Source of the DNA: Henckelia pumila
Taxonomy: Eukaryota > Streptophyta > Magnoliopsida > Lamiales > Gesneriaceae
Assembly: GCF_033568475.1 (NCBI RefSeq)
Contig: NC_133123.1
Coordinates: forward strand, 20,012,622 to 20,076,621
Direction: 5' to 3'
Length of the DNA: 64,000 nucleotides
How positions within the stretch are numbered: position 1 is the stretch's first letter; every line of letters begins with the position of its first letter. This document shows positions 34,856 through 46,640 of the stretch, piece after piece. Under the pieces are notes generated by a model. That model ran no database searches and was not told the DNA's origin. It worked only from the letters and a program-made list of their open reading frames with translations. Made by a program: the position numbers and the translations under genes.

Positions 34856-36219
34856 AATCCCCCCAAACTTAGACTTTTGCTAGTCCCGAGCAAGACAATA
34901 ATATGTAATATAGTCGACCTTCGAATTTTTACAGTTCATGCAAGATTCAATCCACATGTAAGCTAATTTTCTCAAGAGTTTTCGTGTGTATGTGATTTGC
35001 CAATATTGTTTATCCTCCTCGCTTTCGATATACTAGTGCAACAATTTGTTTCATAGATTCATCAATTCTGCTCTCTAGTTTCAAAACACTCTCTAGCAAG
35101 TTCAACTTCTACTCACTAAGATCAAAAGGAATTTTCAAGGTATATAACAAATTTTTCAAAACAACTCCGGATTTTGCATCGGGTTTTATTTTAGCCCCAT
35201 AAATTACCCGCAAACTTAGCTACAACTAAAGATAGGATTCGGATTTCAATCCCCTCGTCTATAGCTCGGATGGAGCATCAACCTCGTTTATTCCGCAAAC
35301 TTAGCCATGGATTGGTGATTAGGATTTCAATCCCTTTTCAGGCCCGGATGAAGTTGCAAATTTTTTTTCTCTTTTTGTTGCTTTTTCAACTTTTTAGCTA
35401 CTCAATGAATTCAATAAGATTTCCTAAATCATTTCTAAGCTCGTATTAGTCTACCTCGATTTTGAATATAAATCACCAAAGTTAAGAATCAAATCATCCA
35501 ATCCACTCACAGAATCACAAAGCTTCTCTAATCACTAGGGTCTAAACAATCAAGACATAGTGTATATGAGTGAGAACTCAAGATTAAATATAGCTAACAC
35601 TAACCTTTCAGCACAAAAAATTATTTTCATCATCGGCCAATACAATTACAACATCATGCCTTTAACTCAAACTAACTCATCAAAAAATTTCAAAATCTTC
35701 AAAATTTTTAAACACCCCCCAAATCTAAAAAGTGCATTGTCCTCAATGTACAATAAATAAATGAAATAACAGAGGAATGCATGTACCTATGACAACGACC
35801 ATCAATAGTCATCATCTTTTTCATCGTTATTTGCAGCGCATTGGGGTATAGTAGGGGTAACACCACCAAACTTCATCTCCACCCAACCTAAAAAAAATGA
35901 CAAGGGACAAAAAATTAAGAAGTGAATACATAAAAATCAAATAAACATAATAAATAAATAATACTAAAAACTCTTGGGTTGCCTCCCAAGCAGCGCTTAG
36001 TTTATAGTCCTCAGCCCGACTGCGTCTGCACTTTCAAAATATTAAGATCTGTAAATAAACTGCAGACATAAACAAAACAAAATAAATTAATCCAAAAAAT
36101 AATGATAATAATAAATAGACAATAAAAAAATAATAATTCTAAATCAAAATCAAGATCACTTGGTAACAGTATTAGTGCACAATATATTAAATCAATCACC
36201 GGCAACGGCGCCAAAAACT
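34856..36219 (-). other. Noncoding interior of the Tat-like element
   Basis: No gag or pol homology in any frame. It contains two copies of a short phrase, 'gattTCAATCCC...GCCCGGATG/AGCTCGGATG', near 35238 and 35322, and ends with the primer-binding site at 36199-36213. Confidence 0.75.
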
Positions 36220-37658
36220 TGTTGCGTAATTTTGTGCCTGCAAGTGCACGGTTGTCAAGTTTTAGTAAAGAGTAAATAGAGTGTCGATCCCACGATGAGA
36301 AAAATTGAATATTATTAAGTACTTGTAATTAAAATAGTCCTAATTTAATTTAGAAAATCAATATTTGAGAGAATTGCATAAAAATAAAATAAAAAGTGAA
36401 TTTTAGCTAGCACACACACAATTTTCAGAAATTATTAATGAGAGAAAAACGGTCTAGATGTTATGATTTCACTTGGTTTCGACAACAATTACTCCTAATT
36501 AACTTATTTTCATGAATTTCATTCAATTAATAGCGAAGAACACTTAGTTATATTATTTTCCTCTCCCGAGCAATAAATAATGTGTATCAACTAAGATTCA
36601 ATTCCAATATCCCTATTAAAAATCTAGTCTTAGTGATATGTGTAAAACGATGTTCTTCCTAACGCTCCCTTAATGTTATATACTCTCTCGAGCAATATAA
36701 ACAATTAATGGTGTAATTTCTAATGATCTTATTCAAAATTCCCTCTCCCGAGTGCCGGATTCCAAATAAATTTAACAATTTAATTAGTGATCAATTAATT
36801 AAAAAGACAATCAAATCTAGAAAAAACAATTAATCTACTAAAATTCAATCCAAAAATATCAAAATGTTGTAGAAGCGTCTCAACCAGGCTACATAAACCT
36901 CTAGACTAAGAAATTTAGTTCATAATCAAAATATTGCAAAAATAAATCATGTTCATGAAACTAGACATCAAATTAATAATATAAATTCAAAAGAAAGAAA
37001 AAAAATCCGTAGTCGGTCTTTCGTGTTTGGTCGATCGATCTTCGTATTTGTTGATTGATGTTCTTCACGTTTTGCCCAGATTTTCTCCTCCAAATCTCAC
37101 GTTTAAGCTCTTTTGATTTCTCTTGTGTTGTGCGGCGGCTTCCTCCTTAATTATGTGCATCCAAGTCCCTTTTATATATGCTTCCAATCAAATAAATAAA
37201 AGCCCATGAAATTTCAAAGGTTTCCTTCCCGAAAAATCAAAAAATCTGACTTTCGCAATGACGCGGGCATGCATGAGCTTCGAATTTGCACTTTATTTCA
37301 CGTCGAGGACAGCGCGGGCGCGCATGCCTCTCGCATGTGCTATTCTGTAGCGCGCGATAATTTTCAAAAATTCATATCTCACAATCTAACCGTCGGATCG
37401 AGCTGAAATTTTGACAGCAGCTTCAAAAATCCTAAACTTCATTATGAACGGTGGAGATCGGATTTAAATGTCTCAATAATTCTCAGTAATTTTTTGAAGT
37501 TGCTGCTCTGTATTTCATCCTTCCGCTTCTTCTTGTTACTTTTGCTCCAATCCTTGCAACTCACAAAAACAACAACTAACACGCATACTATCCACTAGAT
37601 GCATCACAAAATGCAAGTCAAATCATATATAAATTAAGATGATAAATTCCATTTATCA
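36220..37658 (-). repeat. 5' LTR of the Tat-like element (MITE-free)
   Basis: The uninterrupted LTR copy, ~1.44 kb. It contains a GC-rich cassette near 37255-37360 (cgcgggcgcgcatgcctctcgcatgtg and gcgcgcg). Its right end ...ccatttatca matches the ends of the copies at 34855 and 41551. Confidence 0.82.
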
Positions 37659-38640
37659 TGGTCCAATCATATACTCAACTACTTCAAATCATAAAGTACA
37701 CAATTTTGAGACGACAATTCGCAACTGAGTCAAAATAGCTACCTAAGGTTTCTCTTCTTTTTTTTCCCGATTTGTGTAAATAAACTAAAAATTCACTAAC
37801 CTAATCAGTTTTGTGCGATATGCCTATAAAACTATTATATAATCATCATTTATTTCAATACAGAAAAAAGATATAAAATTACATTAAGAATAAGAAGATG
37901 AAATAAACGAAGAGAATAAGATTACATCTCACAATTTGACGATATGACTGTGGGAGAAGAAAATAGGACGAGAATTTGATTGTGGTAGATGAATAATAGG
38001 GTTTAAAGGATATTTTGTAACTAATTAGCATAATTAAAAGGCTAATTTCAAAAAATAACTTAAATTAAAGCCAAAATTGATTATGTGATTTCGATAGAGG
38101 CCCACCACTCCATCGCTCTAGAATCGCTGGAGAAGATTTTCTGCGACTCGTCGGAAGAAATAACGACGAAAGGACTTATGCCCAATCTCCTGATTTACTA
38201 TAAGAGGTTAATTTTTTTTGAAAAAAATAGTTGACTTAGGTTATTTTCCCAAATTCCCCAGACGGGGCGACTATCCTAGATTTTTCGGGAGAGAGGCTTC
38301 TCACCAAAGGAGATATATTTGGAGATATATTTTATGCATGATTTATTGCATTTATTTATACATTTTATGACCTTAAAATTTGAATATCATATATGAGTTT
38401 TGCATTTATTTGAGTATGAAATTTATGATTTTATTGTTTAAACGGTTATGTCATGCATAATTATATGGACTTATTTTCATTCTGAGATCGGTAATTTTAT
38501 TAGGATCTTTAATTTGGAGATGGGTGATTACTAGCTTATTGCGAAATTTTCGACCCTAATAAATTAAAGAAAATAATAAAAATTACTTGGATCCGAAATA
38601 AAAGTATTTTTGTGGATAAATACCTTATTTTATTGTGCAT
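37659..38640. other. Unassigned intergenic DNA
   Basis: No protein or RNA gene seen. Sequence near 38005-38075 (aattagc...ggctaatttcaaaaaataactt) is a weak inverted match to 29020-29110 and could be the far end of the Mutator-like element. Confidence 0.4.
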
Positions 38641-38659
38641 AAAATATAGTTATAAAAAA

Positions 38660-39520
38660 TCAACCAGCTTTTATTGAACTACATGATAGTGGCAAATTTG
38701 ATGGCCAAAATTTTGCAATGTGGCATATAATAATACTTCACTGAGAAAAGTTGCTTGATCATCTCACCACTATTATGGCTAAACCTACTGAGCCAAAATA
38801 TGGAAGACTACCGAATATCGTCGCGGTTTGGACGCATACGATAAGTGGATGGATCAAGATAAAAGTGTGCACTTTACTATGATAAGTTGCATGCATGATA
38901 GTTTTATCATTGAGTTTTAGAAGCATTCTACGACTAAAGATTTATGGAAGTTCTGAAGGTCAAGTACGGTAGCACTTCGGCTATCAGATTAAGGGCTCTT
39001 GCCCTCAAGTTTTATCAATATGTACTAGACCCAATCCACTCGATTATCCAACATCTTGATGTGATGAAGGATATGCTTTGAGAGCTTCAGAATGTTGGAT
39101 GTGAGCTCACTGATGAACAATAAGTATTGGCAGTCCTTAGATCGCTACCTGAGCAGATTTGGGGACATGTTAAACTTGTTTTAACCCACAATGAGCAAAT
39201 TAAAATGTCCGATAGTGTCGCCAGTCACTTAAGATTTGAGGCTGACCGTAGAGAATCTGAACGTGCACAAACAGTTGCTCTTGTCACACATGCTAGTCAA
39301 CGAAAACCCCAAAAAGTGGACAATGGAACAAGCCAATGGGTACTGGACAAGAAAATGAGAGAAATCGAGACCTAGCCCCATGAAGTGTCCAGACCAAAGT
39401 GAATCACCGAGTAAAAATGGGTGGAAAACAAAACATAACAAAGTAAAGCGTCTGAAGTGATGACAAGATGGGTCACTTTTCTCGTGATTACACTGAGCCA
39501 AAGAAGGTAACACATATCCC
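38660..39520 (+). pseudogene. Copia gag relic (UBN2 type)
   Basis: Several frames together read as a copia Gag: WHIIILHLREKLLDHLTTIM, then DAYDKWMDQDKSVHF, STTKDLWK, LRSLPEQIWGHVKLVLTHNE (39127-39375), and near 39466 a decayed knuckle GHFSRDYTEPKK in which a knuckle Cys is Tyr. Stops and frameshifts are numerous. The frame is cut near 39660 by the LTR at 39666; after that LTR a phrase NHDAWVA (near 41560) could be its continuation. Confidence 0.75.
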
Positions 39521-39665
39521 TTGCTCTCCTAGTACTTTTTTGTAGTACACGTATTTTTTGTTGATAACTCTCTCCTTGATATTTTGTAGAAACCGGAGCA
39601 ACCAAATATATGACGAGAGATTGAGAAAGATTTGTAGATTATCATCAAGTACGAGAATGCTGCCA

Positions 39666-41551
39666 TGTTGCAAAATTTATGCTCGCAAGCGCACGGTTGT
39701 CAAGTTTTAGTAAAGAATGAGTTCCACGAGGAATAATGTGAAAATATTCAATACCTGTAATTAAAATAGTCCTACTTTTATTTAAAAATTCAAATTTTAG
39801 AGATTCGCTGAAAAATTAAAGAAATAGTAGATTTTATCAATCACACACACACACACTCAAATTTTAAGATTTTATCAATCTGATAGAAATGTTCTAGAGG
39901 TTTTGATTTCACCTAGTCTCGACAATATTCATTCCTAATTAACCTATTTTCATGAACTTATTTCAATTAATAACCAAAAACACTTAGATTATTCTATTTC
40001 CCTCTCCCGAGTATCAAATAAAATATATATACTACAGATCAATTCTAATATCCCTATTAAGAATCTACTTGTAGTTATATGTGTAAAAGTATGTTCTTTT
40101 AAGGTTGTATTAACGTTATAAATCTTCCGAGCTATATAACATTTAATAGTGTGAATTCTATCGATCCTATTCAAAATTCCATCTCCGAGTGCCGGATTCT
40201 AAATAAATTTAACTAATCAATTTATGTTCAGTAAATTGAAAAGACATTCAAATCTAGAAGAACAATTAATCTAGAAAAATTCAATTCAATAAAATCAAAT
40301 ATTCATAAACATGTCTCAACCAGGCTACGTCACCCTCTAGACTATGAAAATTTAGTTCATAATAAAATTCAAGCACAACCAAATCATGTTTAATAATTCA
40401 AACATAATTCAACAATCAAAAGATGAAAAAATATAGAGTAACAAAGCCGTAGTCTTTCTTCCGTGTTCGGTTGAAAAGCCTCCGTCTTCGTTCCAAAGAA
40501 TTCTTCAATTCACAATCTTCAGAAATCTCACAAAAATCACACAATTCGTTCTCTCCAAAGTTTAATGTGTGTGGCGGTTGATAGCTCTTTTTCGATCCCT
40601 TGAATCCCTTTTTATATCATGCATGAGGGCCAACCAATTAACCTTACAATACATACTCCAAACTTTCCAAAATTCTAATTTTTTCATACAAACAAACAGG
40701 CGCATCTGGGCTCTTTATCCCGCGCAGATGCGCGTGCTCTGTTCTTTGAAAACTCAGCATCAGCGCAGATGCGCCTTCCAGCTCCGCAGCTGCCCTTCAA
40801 TCCAAAATCTCCAACGGCGCAGATGCACTACTCTCGTAGCGCAGTTGCGCTTGAATGATCTCCATATCTTTGTTTTTTCGCGCAGAATTCCTTCCATTTT
40901 AAAGCAGCTACGCTTCTCAATCTTCAAGTTTCTGGAATTTCCCGCAGTCGGGCCTTACATTACAAGCCAGAAAACAAAGTATGTTCTTCCAACAATTCAT
41001 CAAAACGACAAAATAGAATAAAAGAGTAACAAGAACGAAGTTAGAATAAACTTCTCCGTCCTTGGATGCCGCTGTCTTCCGTCTTCGTACCGAGTTTTCT
41101 GTCTCTTGTGAGCTCCAAAATTCTCCTAGTTGTCTTGTCTGCTGCAAACCCTCAATAAGTCCTCAAAAAGATGCCCAAAATTCTTTTTTAAACCGTCTCA
41201 AAAAGTTTCCAAAATACTCCGGCACCACTTTTTCGGTTCTACGGCGCCAATCGCCGAAACTTTATTTTTCAAAAAGAGGACGTCAGGCATTTGGTGCCTG
41301 TTTCTCCGTGTTGGGGCGTTGAGATCTTGGGATGTCGAGTGCTAGGGCACCCCTGTGCTCTGTTTGCTTTTTCACACACTTTTTTTTCTTTCTTTTCACA
41401 TATTTCCCACCTTTTTAATCCAAATAAAATTTTCATCACTAAAATTCCTACAAACGACACAAACAACACAAAATACGCATAATATCGCTCGATACATAAT
41501 AAAATTCAAGTTAAACCATATAAAATATAAGTGCAAAAATTGCACTTATCA
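39666..41551. repeat. Solo or truncated LTR related to the Tat-like element
   Basis: Starts TGTTGCAAAATTTATGCTCGC and ends TGCACTTATCA, matching the two LTRs at 33290 and 36220 at both edges and along much of the body (gcacggttgtcaagttttagtaaag; ctctcccgag; tctcaaccaggct). It is a diverged subfamily, ~1.9 kb, with a long GC-rich cassette (40690-40910). No partner LTR, interior or clear target duplication is seen. It interrupts the copia relic. Confidence 0.75.
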
Positions 41552-42592
41552 ACGACCGAACCATGACGCTTGGGTTGCTGTGTAGTTTAAAATATTTGAG
41601 TTGCATCATTACCACCAGCTATAGATTTTGGTAAAGCGGAAATAGATCTATCCTAAAAAGAGCATTTCTTGAGATCGCCTATTATATGGCACACAAAATG
41701 TCGCTTCTTTGTGTGAGCATGGAGTTAGTTTGAGATTTGTTGGATAAAATGATGTTAATGGTTCAAGTGATAGAGATAAACGCAAATCCACATAAGGATA
41801 TGCATGTATAGTGGGATACTCAATAATCACTTGAAATAATGAGAAGTGACCTTGTATATAACTATCTTTGCAGAATAATAGCATGCACATTAGCAATACA
41901 TGGGACAATATGGTTAAAAGGATCTCTACAAAGATTTTGAGTTTCGGCGCATGTAAATGATGTCACTTTATTTGATACTGTATTGCACAAGATGATTTTT
42001 TTTCTTATTGATTTGTTGAGGAATTGTGTCCACATGAGAATGTCACCAGACTTTGATTGGTCTACTCACACAAAAAATCGCCCAGGCGCTTTGGTAGCAA
42101 GCGAGATGAAACTTCAAGATCATGAGTTCACATAGAGACTGTGTGTAAGTGATTCCTTCACGCTTAGAAGAGCGATGAGGGTTATTATAATAAATTTATA
42201 ATCAAATTAGCATAGAGACTAGGATGAGATTTGATTAGATCGACTATAAAGTGTGTCCACCTTCATAAAAAGTCTATTTACAGCCGAACGTTTGACTTGT
42301 TGGTAGATTCGGTGTTGCAGTGCGCAGTTCAGTAGCTTTAGTAGCAACTGGAGTCAGGTTCATTTGATGTTTTGAGCGTGACATGCCCAAATTTAGTGGG
42401 AGCTCCATCATAGCATGTATACATACTACATGTACTTAGTAAGTTCGACCACAAAAGCAGAGTGACAGAATGGGTCTCTCCTTCATTACTGTGTGAGCGC
42501 TTCATTGTTATTTTTGTACCCTTTGGGACTTTGGACCGTGTCATGAGGTGTAAGTTTGATGACACTACTTTAGCATGTATCTTATGGTCATG
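41552..42592. other. Decayed repetitive DNA, left part
   Basis: No readable protein beyond a possible NHDAWVA phrase at the start. The solo LTR inserted at 42598 separates it from its continuation at 44670; I take both as remains of one old copia-type element. Confidence 0.35.
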
Positions 42593-42597
42593 GTTGA

Positions 42598-44664
42598 TGT
42601 GAGGCCTCGGTTCTAAACAACTAATCTTAGTTAAATAATCACTAATCAAACAACAACCAAGATTTAAAAGAGAAGGAATTTTTTTTTTAAATAAGGGTCT
42701 CGCTCGATCGGTAGAAATCAACCGATCGAGCAAGCAGAATTTTCAAACATACTGCCCGGGAAATTAACCCAGCACCGCTCGATCGGTAATATTCAACCGA
42801 TCGAGCGGGCTCTCTTTTTCCAAAAGCAAAAACATGGCTGCAGCTCCACCGCTCGATCGGTCAAATCCTACCGATCGAGCGGCCACATCTGCACAGAAAA
42901 ACCAGCAAAAGATTCTAGTTCAAATCCAATTCCAAATCATTCCAACAAAGCATAACTCATTCAAACAACATACATAGTCCAAGTCCAAGACAAGATAGTT
43001 CTAGGTTATATAATCTCAAAACTAATAGAACATGCTTCAGTCTAGCTTATTCAATGCAATACAAAACACAACGAGTCCAAATACAATCTAAGTTCGATTA
43101 CATATTCGGCTTCTAAACGAAACACCAAGTCCTCACTTCTATCAACTCAACCATCTAGCCATGCGATCTCTGACTCGGTCCTTCCCCACCTGTCGCCAAG
43201 CACACATACAAAGACAAGACAACAACCGAATAATTCGGTGAGAATAATATTTCCAGTAAAAGAGACTAACATTCAATCTCACATAAACATATCACAACAT
43301 GATATGCATCAACTTCCACATAATATATCAACTCAAGATATACATAAGAAAGCCATTCAAATGCGGAATTAAAATGATATGCATGACTTTAAAAATCCGG
43401 GATTATCAAGTCTGGATAATCAAAAGGTACTCCGGTTATTCTCTTCCTCTTATTGGGATCCCGAGGATAAAATATCACACAAATCACACCGACTCTCCCC
43501 TCGAGGTGGATAGTGCATATTTCAATCATCTAGACTCTGCAGCAACTATAGAGAGTTAAGTCGGTCATTGCAGTAAATCGCCTGCCAATGCCCCCTGCTA
43601 TAATTCTCAGAACGTCTAAATCAAAATGAAATAAATCATTTGGCTCAATATGAATGCAATTCAAATCATAACTCATTCAATAAATTCAATTATCATGCAA
43701 GTATGTGATTTCTTCGAAACACTCGAATCAAGTCGAATTCGAGTTACTCGTTCCATTTCAGTCTAAGTCGTCTTATATCTCTTTCAAACGTCGATGCTCC
43801 AACCTGGAAACAACAACAATATACTAATTCAAGATTCAATCAAACTTCCTAGTCGATAATAAGAGAATCGATACTATACCGGCTAAAATCTCTAAAACGA
43901 TACAACTTCTGCAACCTCGCAACTCAACGGCCTTCAAACGAATCTGCAAAAAGAAGTAATAAAGGCTCGAGATCAATATCGACAATCCAACTCGACTGAA
44001 AATGGCTCAATTCAATTCAAACCAAACTATAGCCCAAAAACTCAAACCGGCGGCATAACAACTATATTCTGATCAAATCGAAAACGCAGATAGCAGTACA
44101 ATATCGATATCATCTCATATCAATGCTAAGACAACAACAACAAAGCAATTCCAACACATCTCAAAACCTCATTTTCGAAAATAGGCTTCCAAAAATCATA
44201 ACAATTCCGAATGACGCTCTATCTCGAGACCGACTGAGAATAAACGATAAGAACTCGGTCAAGAACAACATAACCGAAACTCAATAGATTCTAACAACAT
44301 CCGAAAAATAGAACGTGTCCGATCGAAGAAAAACTTACTATAGAACGAAGCCCTCGCAGCCGTAATCGCTAATCTTCCTTCAGAAATAAATTCTAACGGA
44401 CGGATCGAGCTCGGGAAGAAATCTGAAAGCTTGAAAATGAGTTGGGGCCCCTTCAATGGGGGAGTCGATGGAAGGGAAGAGGTTGGAGTGAAGGAGAAGC
44501 CAAAACAAACTATAAATATCTAATTAAGTCCATATTTGCGTTTTAGTCCCTGAAAAATCCGAAATTTGTAAAATAGATCCTGGTCGAAATCAAGTTGGCT
44601 CTTGAACTATGAAATCTCCGATTATCTCAAATATGCTCAATTAAGATAAATTTGGGGCTTTACA
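42598..44664. mobile_element. Solo LTR with three hairpins
   Basis: A 2067-bp sequence starting TGTGAGGCCTCGG and ending GGGGCTTTACA, flanked by a perfect 5-bp target duplication gttga at 42593-42597 and 44665-44669. It contains no coding region, primer site or second LTR, so it is a solo LTR left by recombination. Ends of this type (TGTAAAGCCCC on the minus strand) suggest a Ty3/gypsy element, but the family is not certain. Three matching hairpins occur at 42702-42880. Confidence 0.85.
42702..42880. repeat. Three evenly spaced hairpins, GCTCGATCGGT / ACCGATCGAGC
   Basis: Each unit is an 11-bp perfect inverted repeat with an 8-nt variable loop: 42702-42731, 42777-42806 and 42851-42880 (13-bp stem in the last). 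Starts are 75 and 74 bp apart; loops and spacers are unrelated while stems are identical. Confidence 0.97.
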
Positions 44665-44669
44665 GTTGA

Positions 44670-45589
44670 TTTGACCTATCTGAGCATGTCTAGGAAAGCA
44701 GACAAGCCCAAGCTAATTGGCATGAGTGACCGAGAAAAAAACTAAGATGGTAATGCATCCTTTTGTTCTATATCTCATAGGTCGGCCGAATGAGTTGTGA
44801 TTTGTTCTTGACAGAGTCATTAGCATAGACACATAATTGAGAGACTCAAGCATGCTCTATATTATGAGGGGTCGAAGATTTTTGGTCTGATGCAACCACA
44901 TGGTTTAAGGTATATGCATCTAGATTTGGAATTTGATGGGTTATGTTAGTTTAGTGATGATTTAATTTAACACTCCTCAATGTTAGTTCTCTTTTTGTCG
45001 CACACTTTACTCTTTGTATGAGAGAATGTGCCATAATACGAAAGAATGTATTGAAGCAAGTGATCTTCACTTACTCAAAATGCGTATAAGTGAGAGTTAT
45101 TGGATATTAGTTTGATCTTTTATGTATTTCGTATTTTAGATATACCATAATTAAAAGATTAGATTATATATATATATATATATATATATCAAGAATATTA
45201 TCCCAAAATATATTATTTGATATAGAATTTTTAATATATCAAAGTGCATCCATAGTTTGAGGTGGAGTAAAATTTTTATTAGGCCAAGCTGGGAATCTTA
45301 TAAATACAGGTAGTCTCCAGTTGGCAAAAAAACCGAACGAATTCACAACACACAATATACAATCAAATATTCTCTCTAATAATTCTTGTAGCATCGTCAG
45401 AATCTTCAAGGGTTTAAGTATGCACGTTAGCACGTAATCGAAATATTTTAATAATATTTCGATGACCGCAAAAGGAACAAAGGATCTTTCGTGGGATTTG
45501 TTCGAGGGCTTGTTTGTTTGTTTGTAGATCGAGTCAGAGATCTAATAGTTGTGTGCTTTATTTCCACTAAAAATGTACACACAATTTAT
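44670..45589. other. Decayed repetitive DNA, right part; possible copia 3' LTR
   Basis: Includes a TA run (45165-45189) and a TATA-like cttataaatac at 45297-45307, followed by a stretch resembling the R/U5 part of a copia LTR. No gene is seen and the assignment is weak. Confidence 0.35.
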
Positions 45590-46640
45590 TTTTTTTAGAC
45601 ACTGAATTCTAACTTTCTTTTTGATAAAAAACATTTTCCAGTAAATATGACATACATTCAAATTTACAGTATCTTGTAAAAAAGATGGTATCATGTTGAT
45701 ATATTCCAAATCTTGGCACTCTAAGATGCCCCTATGAGCTAACAAATGTGCAACACGATTAGCACTTCTTGGACAAAAGTGAATTCTATCTTCTGGTTTA
45801 AAATGACATGTAGATCTGATAGAGGAGATTAAGAAGGCTTCCAAAGCAAAAAGAGAGGGAGAATTGATTGCATGAATCACGGTTTGAGCATCTATTTCTA
45901 CCCGCCAATTAAGCCAATTCATTAGAGTATCCACTAACACTCCTTCATTTACATCATACATTTCGGCTATATGAGGTGAAAATCGACCATCTATTCTTCG
46001 TGCTTTTGCTTATAGAACACGGCCATAACAATTGCGTCCCACCACTCCGACATAATACCAGTCATGAGAAGGTAACAGTGCAGCATCAACATTAATCTTA
46101 ATAGAGTCCGGAACAGGTGGGATCCATGTATGTGGTAGGCTCGTATGTAAGAGAGTAGGTGTCAGGGCATGAGAGATCATTGAGAAAGCTCCCCAAACAG
46201 GTCCGGCACGAGCGAGAACCTCGGAGTGCTTTGATGATTTTCCCTCAAAAACTGAAGAATACGTGCACCCCAAATACTCCACAGCATATCATCACAAAGC
46301 TACCTAAATCATCATTCTGGCCATACTCTACCACCCAACAAAACAAGTCCACAAAAGCTCCCCCTTTAAACTGTTTCAAAAGAGGCCATAAAGCAGTTAA
46401 TCTCCACACTCTCCAAGCAAATTTGCAAAACCAAAAAACATGAGCACAATCCTCCGGAAAGCCATTGCAATGAGGACAATCAAGATCAAGATGAATTCCC
46501 CTCTTAAAAGGGTTATGTGCCAAAAAGGAATTGCAGTGGATGTCGGACGAGTCATCATCTGTGGCAAGAAAAGTTCAAGACTGGAGAATAGCATCAAATT
46601 GCTCGAGGAGTCGAAGGATGCATTAGCTAATATCATGTAT
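45590..46640 (-). pseudogene. LINE (L1-type) 3' end: zinc-binding RT tail and RNase H
   Basis: On the minus strand the order is a zf-RVT block (CPHCNGFPEDCAHVFWFC, near 46425-46478) and then a plant-LINE RNase H (RVT_3) domain: IKINVDAALL near 46105, GVVGRNCYGRVL, IDAQTVIHAINSP near 45870 and RSANRVAHLLAHRG near 45735. Frames shift near 46250 and a stop lies near 46008. The reverse transcriptase proper and 5' end are missing, as is usual for truncated LINEs. It is non-functional. Confidence 0.82.

Larger units (their letters stand above)
33290..37658 (-). mobile_element. Non-autonomous LTR retrotransposon (Tat/Ogre-like)
   Basis: Two long alignable LTRs (33290-34855 and 36220-37658) flank a 1.36-kb interior with no coding domain. 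Just inside the right LTR, the minus strand carries TGGCGCCGTTGCCGG (36199-36213), a primer site of the type used by Tat/Ogre-lineage Ty3/gypsy elements. Just outside the left LTR a purine tract (GTTTGGGGGGATT on the minus strand, from 34856) precedes the 3' LTR. The interior keeps the Tat-like phrase gggttgcctcccaagcagcgcttag. I could not find a target duplication. It must be mobilised by a relative. Confidence 0.82.

Noticed and set aside
40569-41585. Several plus-strand frames of 63-150 codons
   Set aside because: They lie in an LTR with GC-rich palindromes; composition is not protein-like.
42702-42880. CRISPR-like array (identical repeats with regular spacers)
   Set aside because: Only three units, the repeats are perfect palindromic hairpins inside a plant LTR, and the window is clearly nuclear plant DNA.
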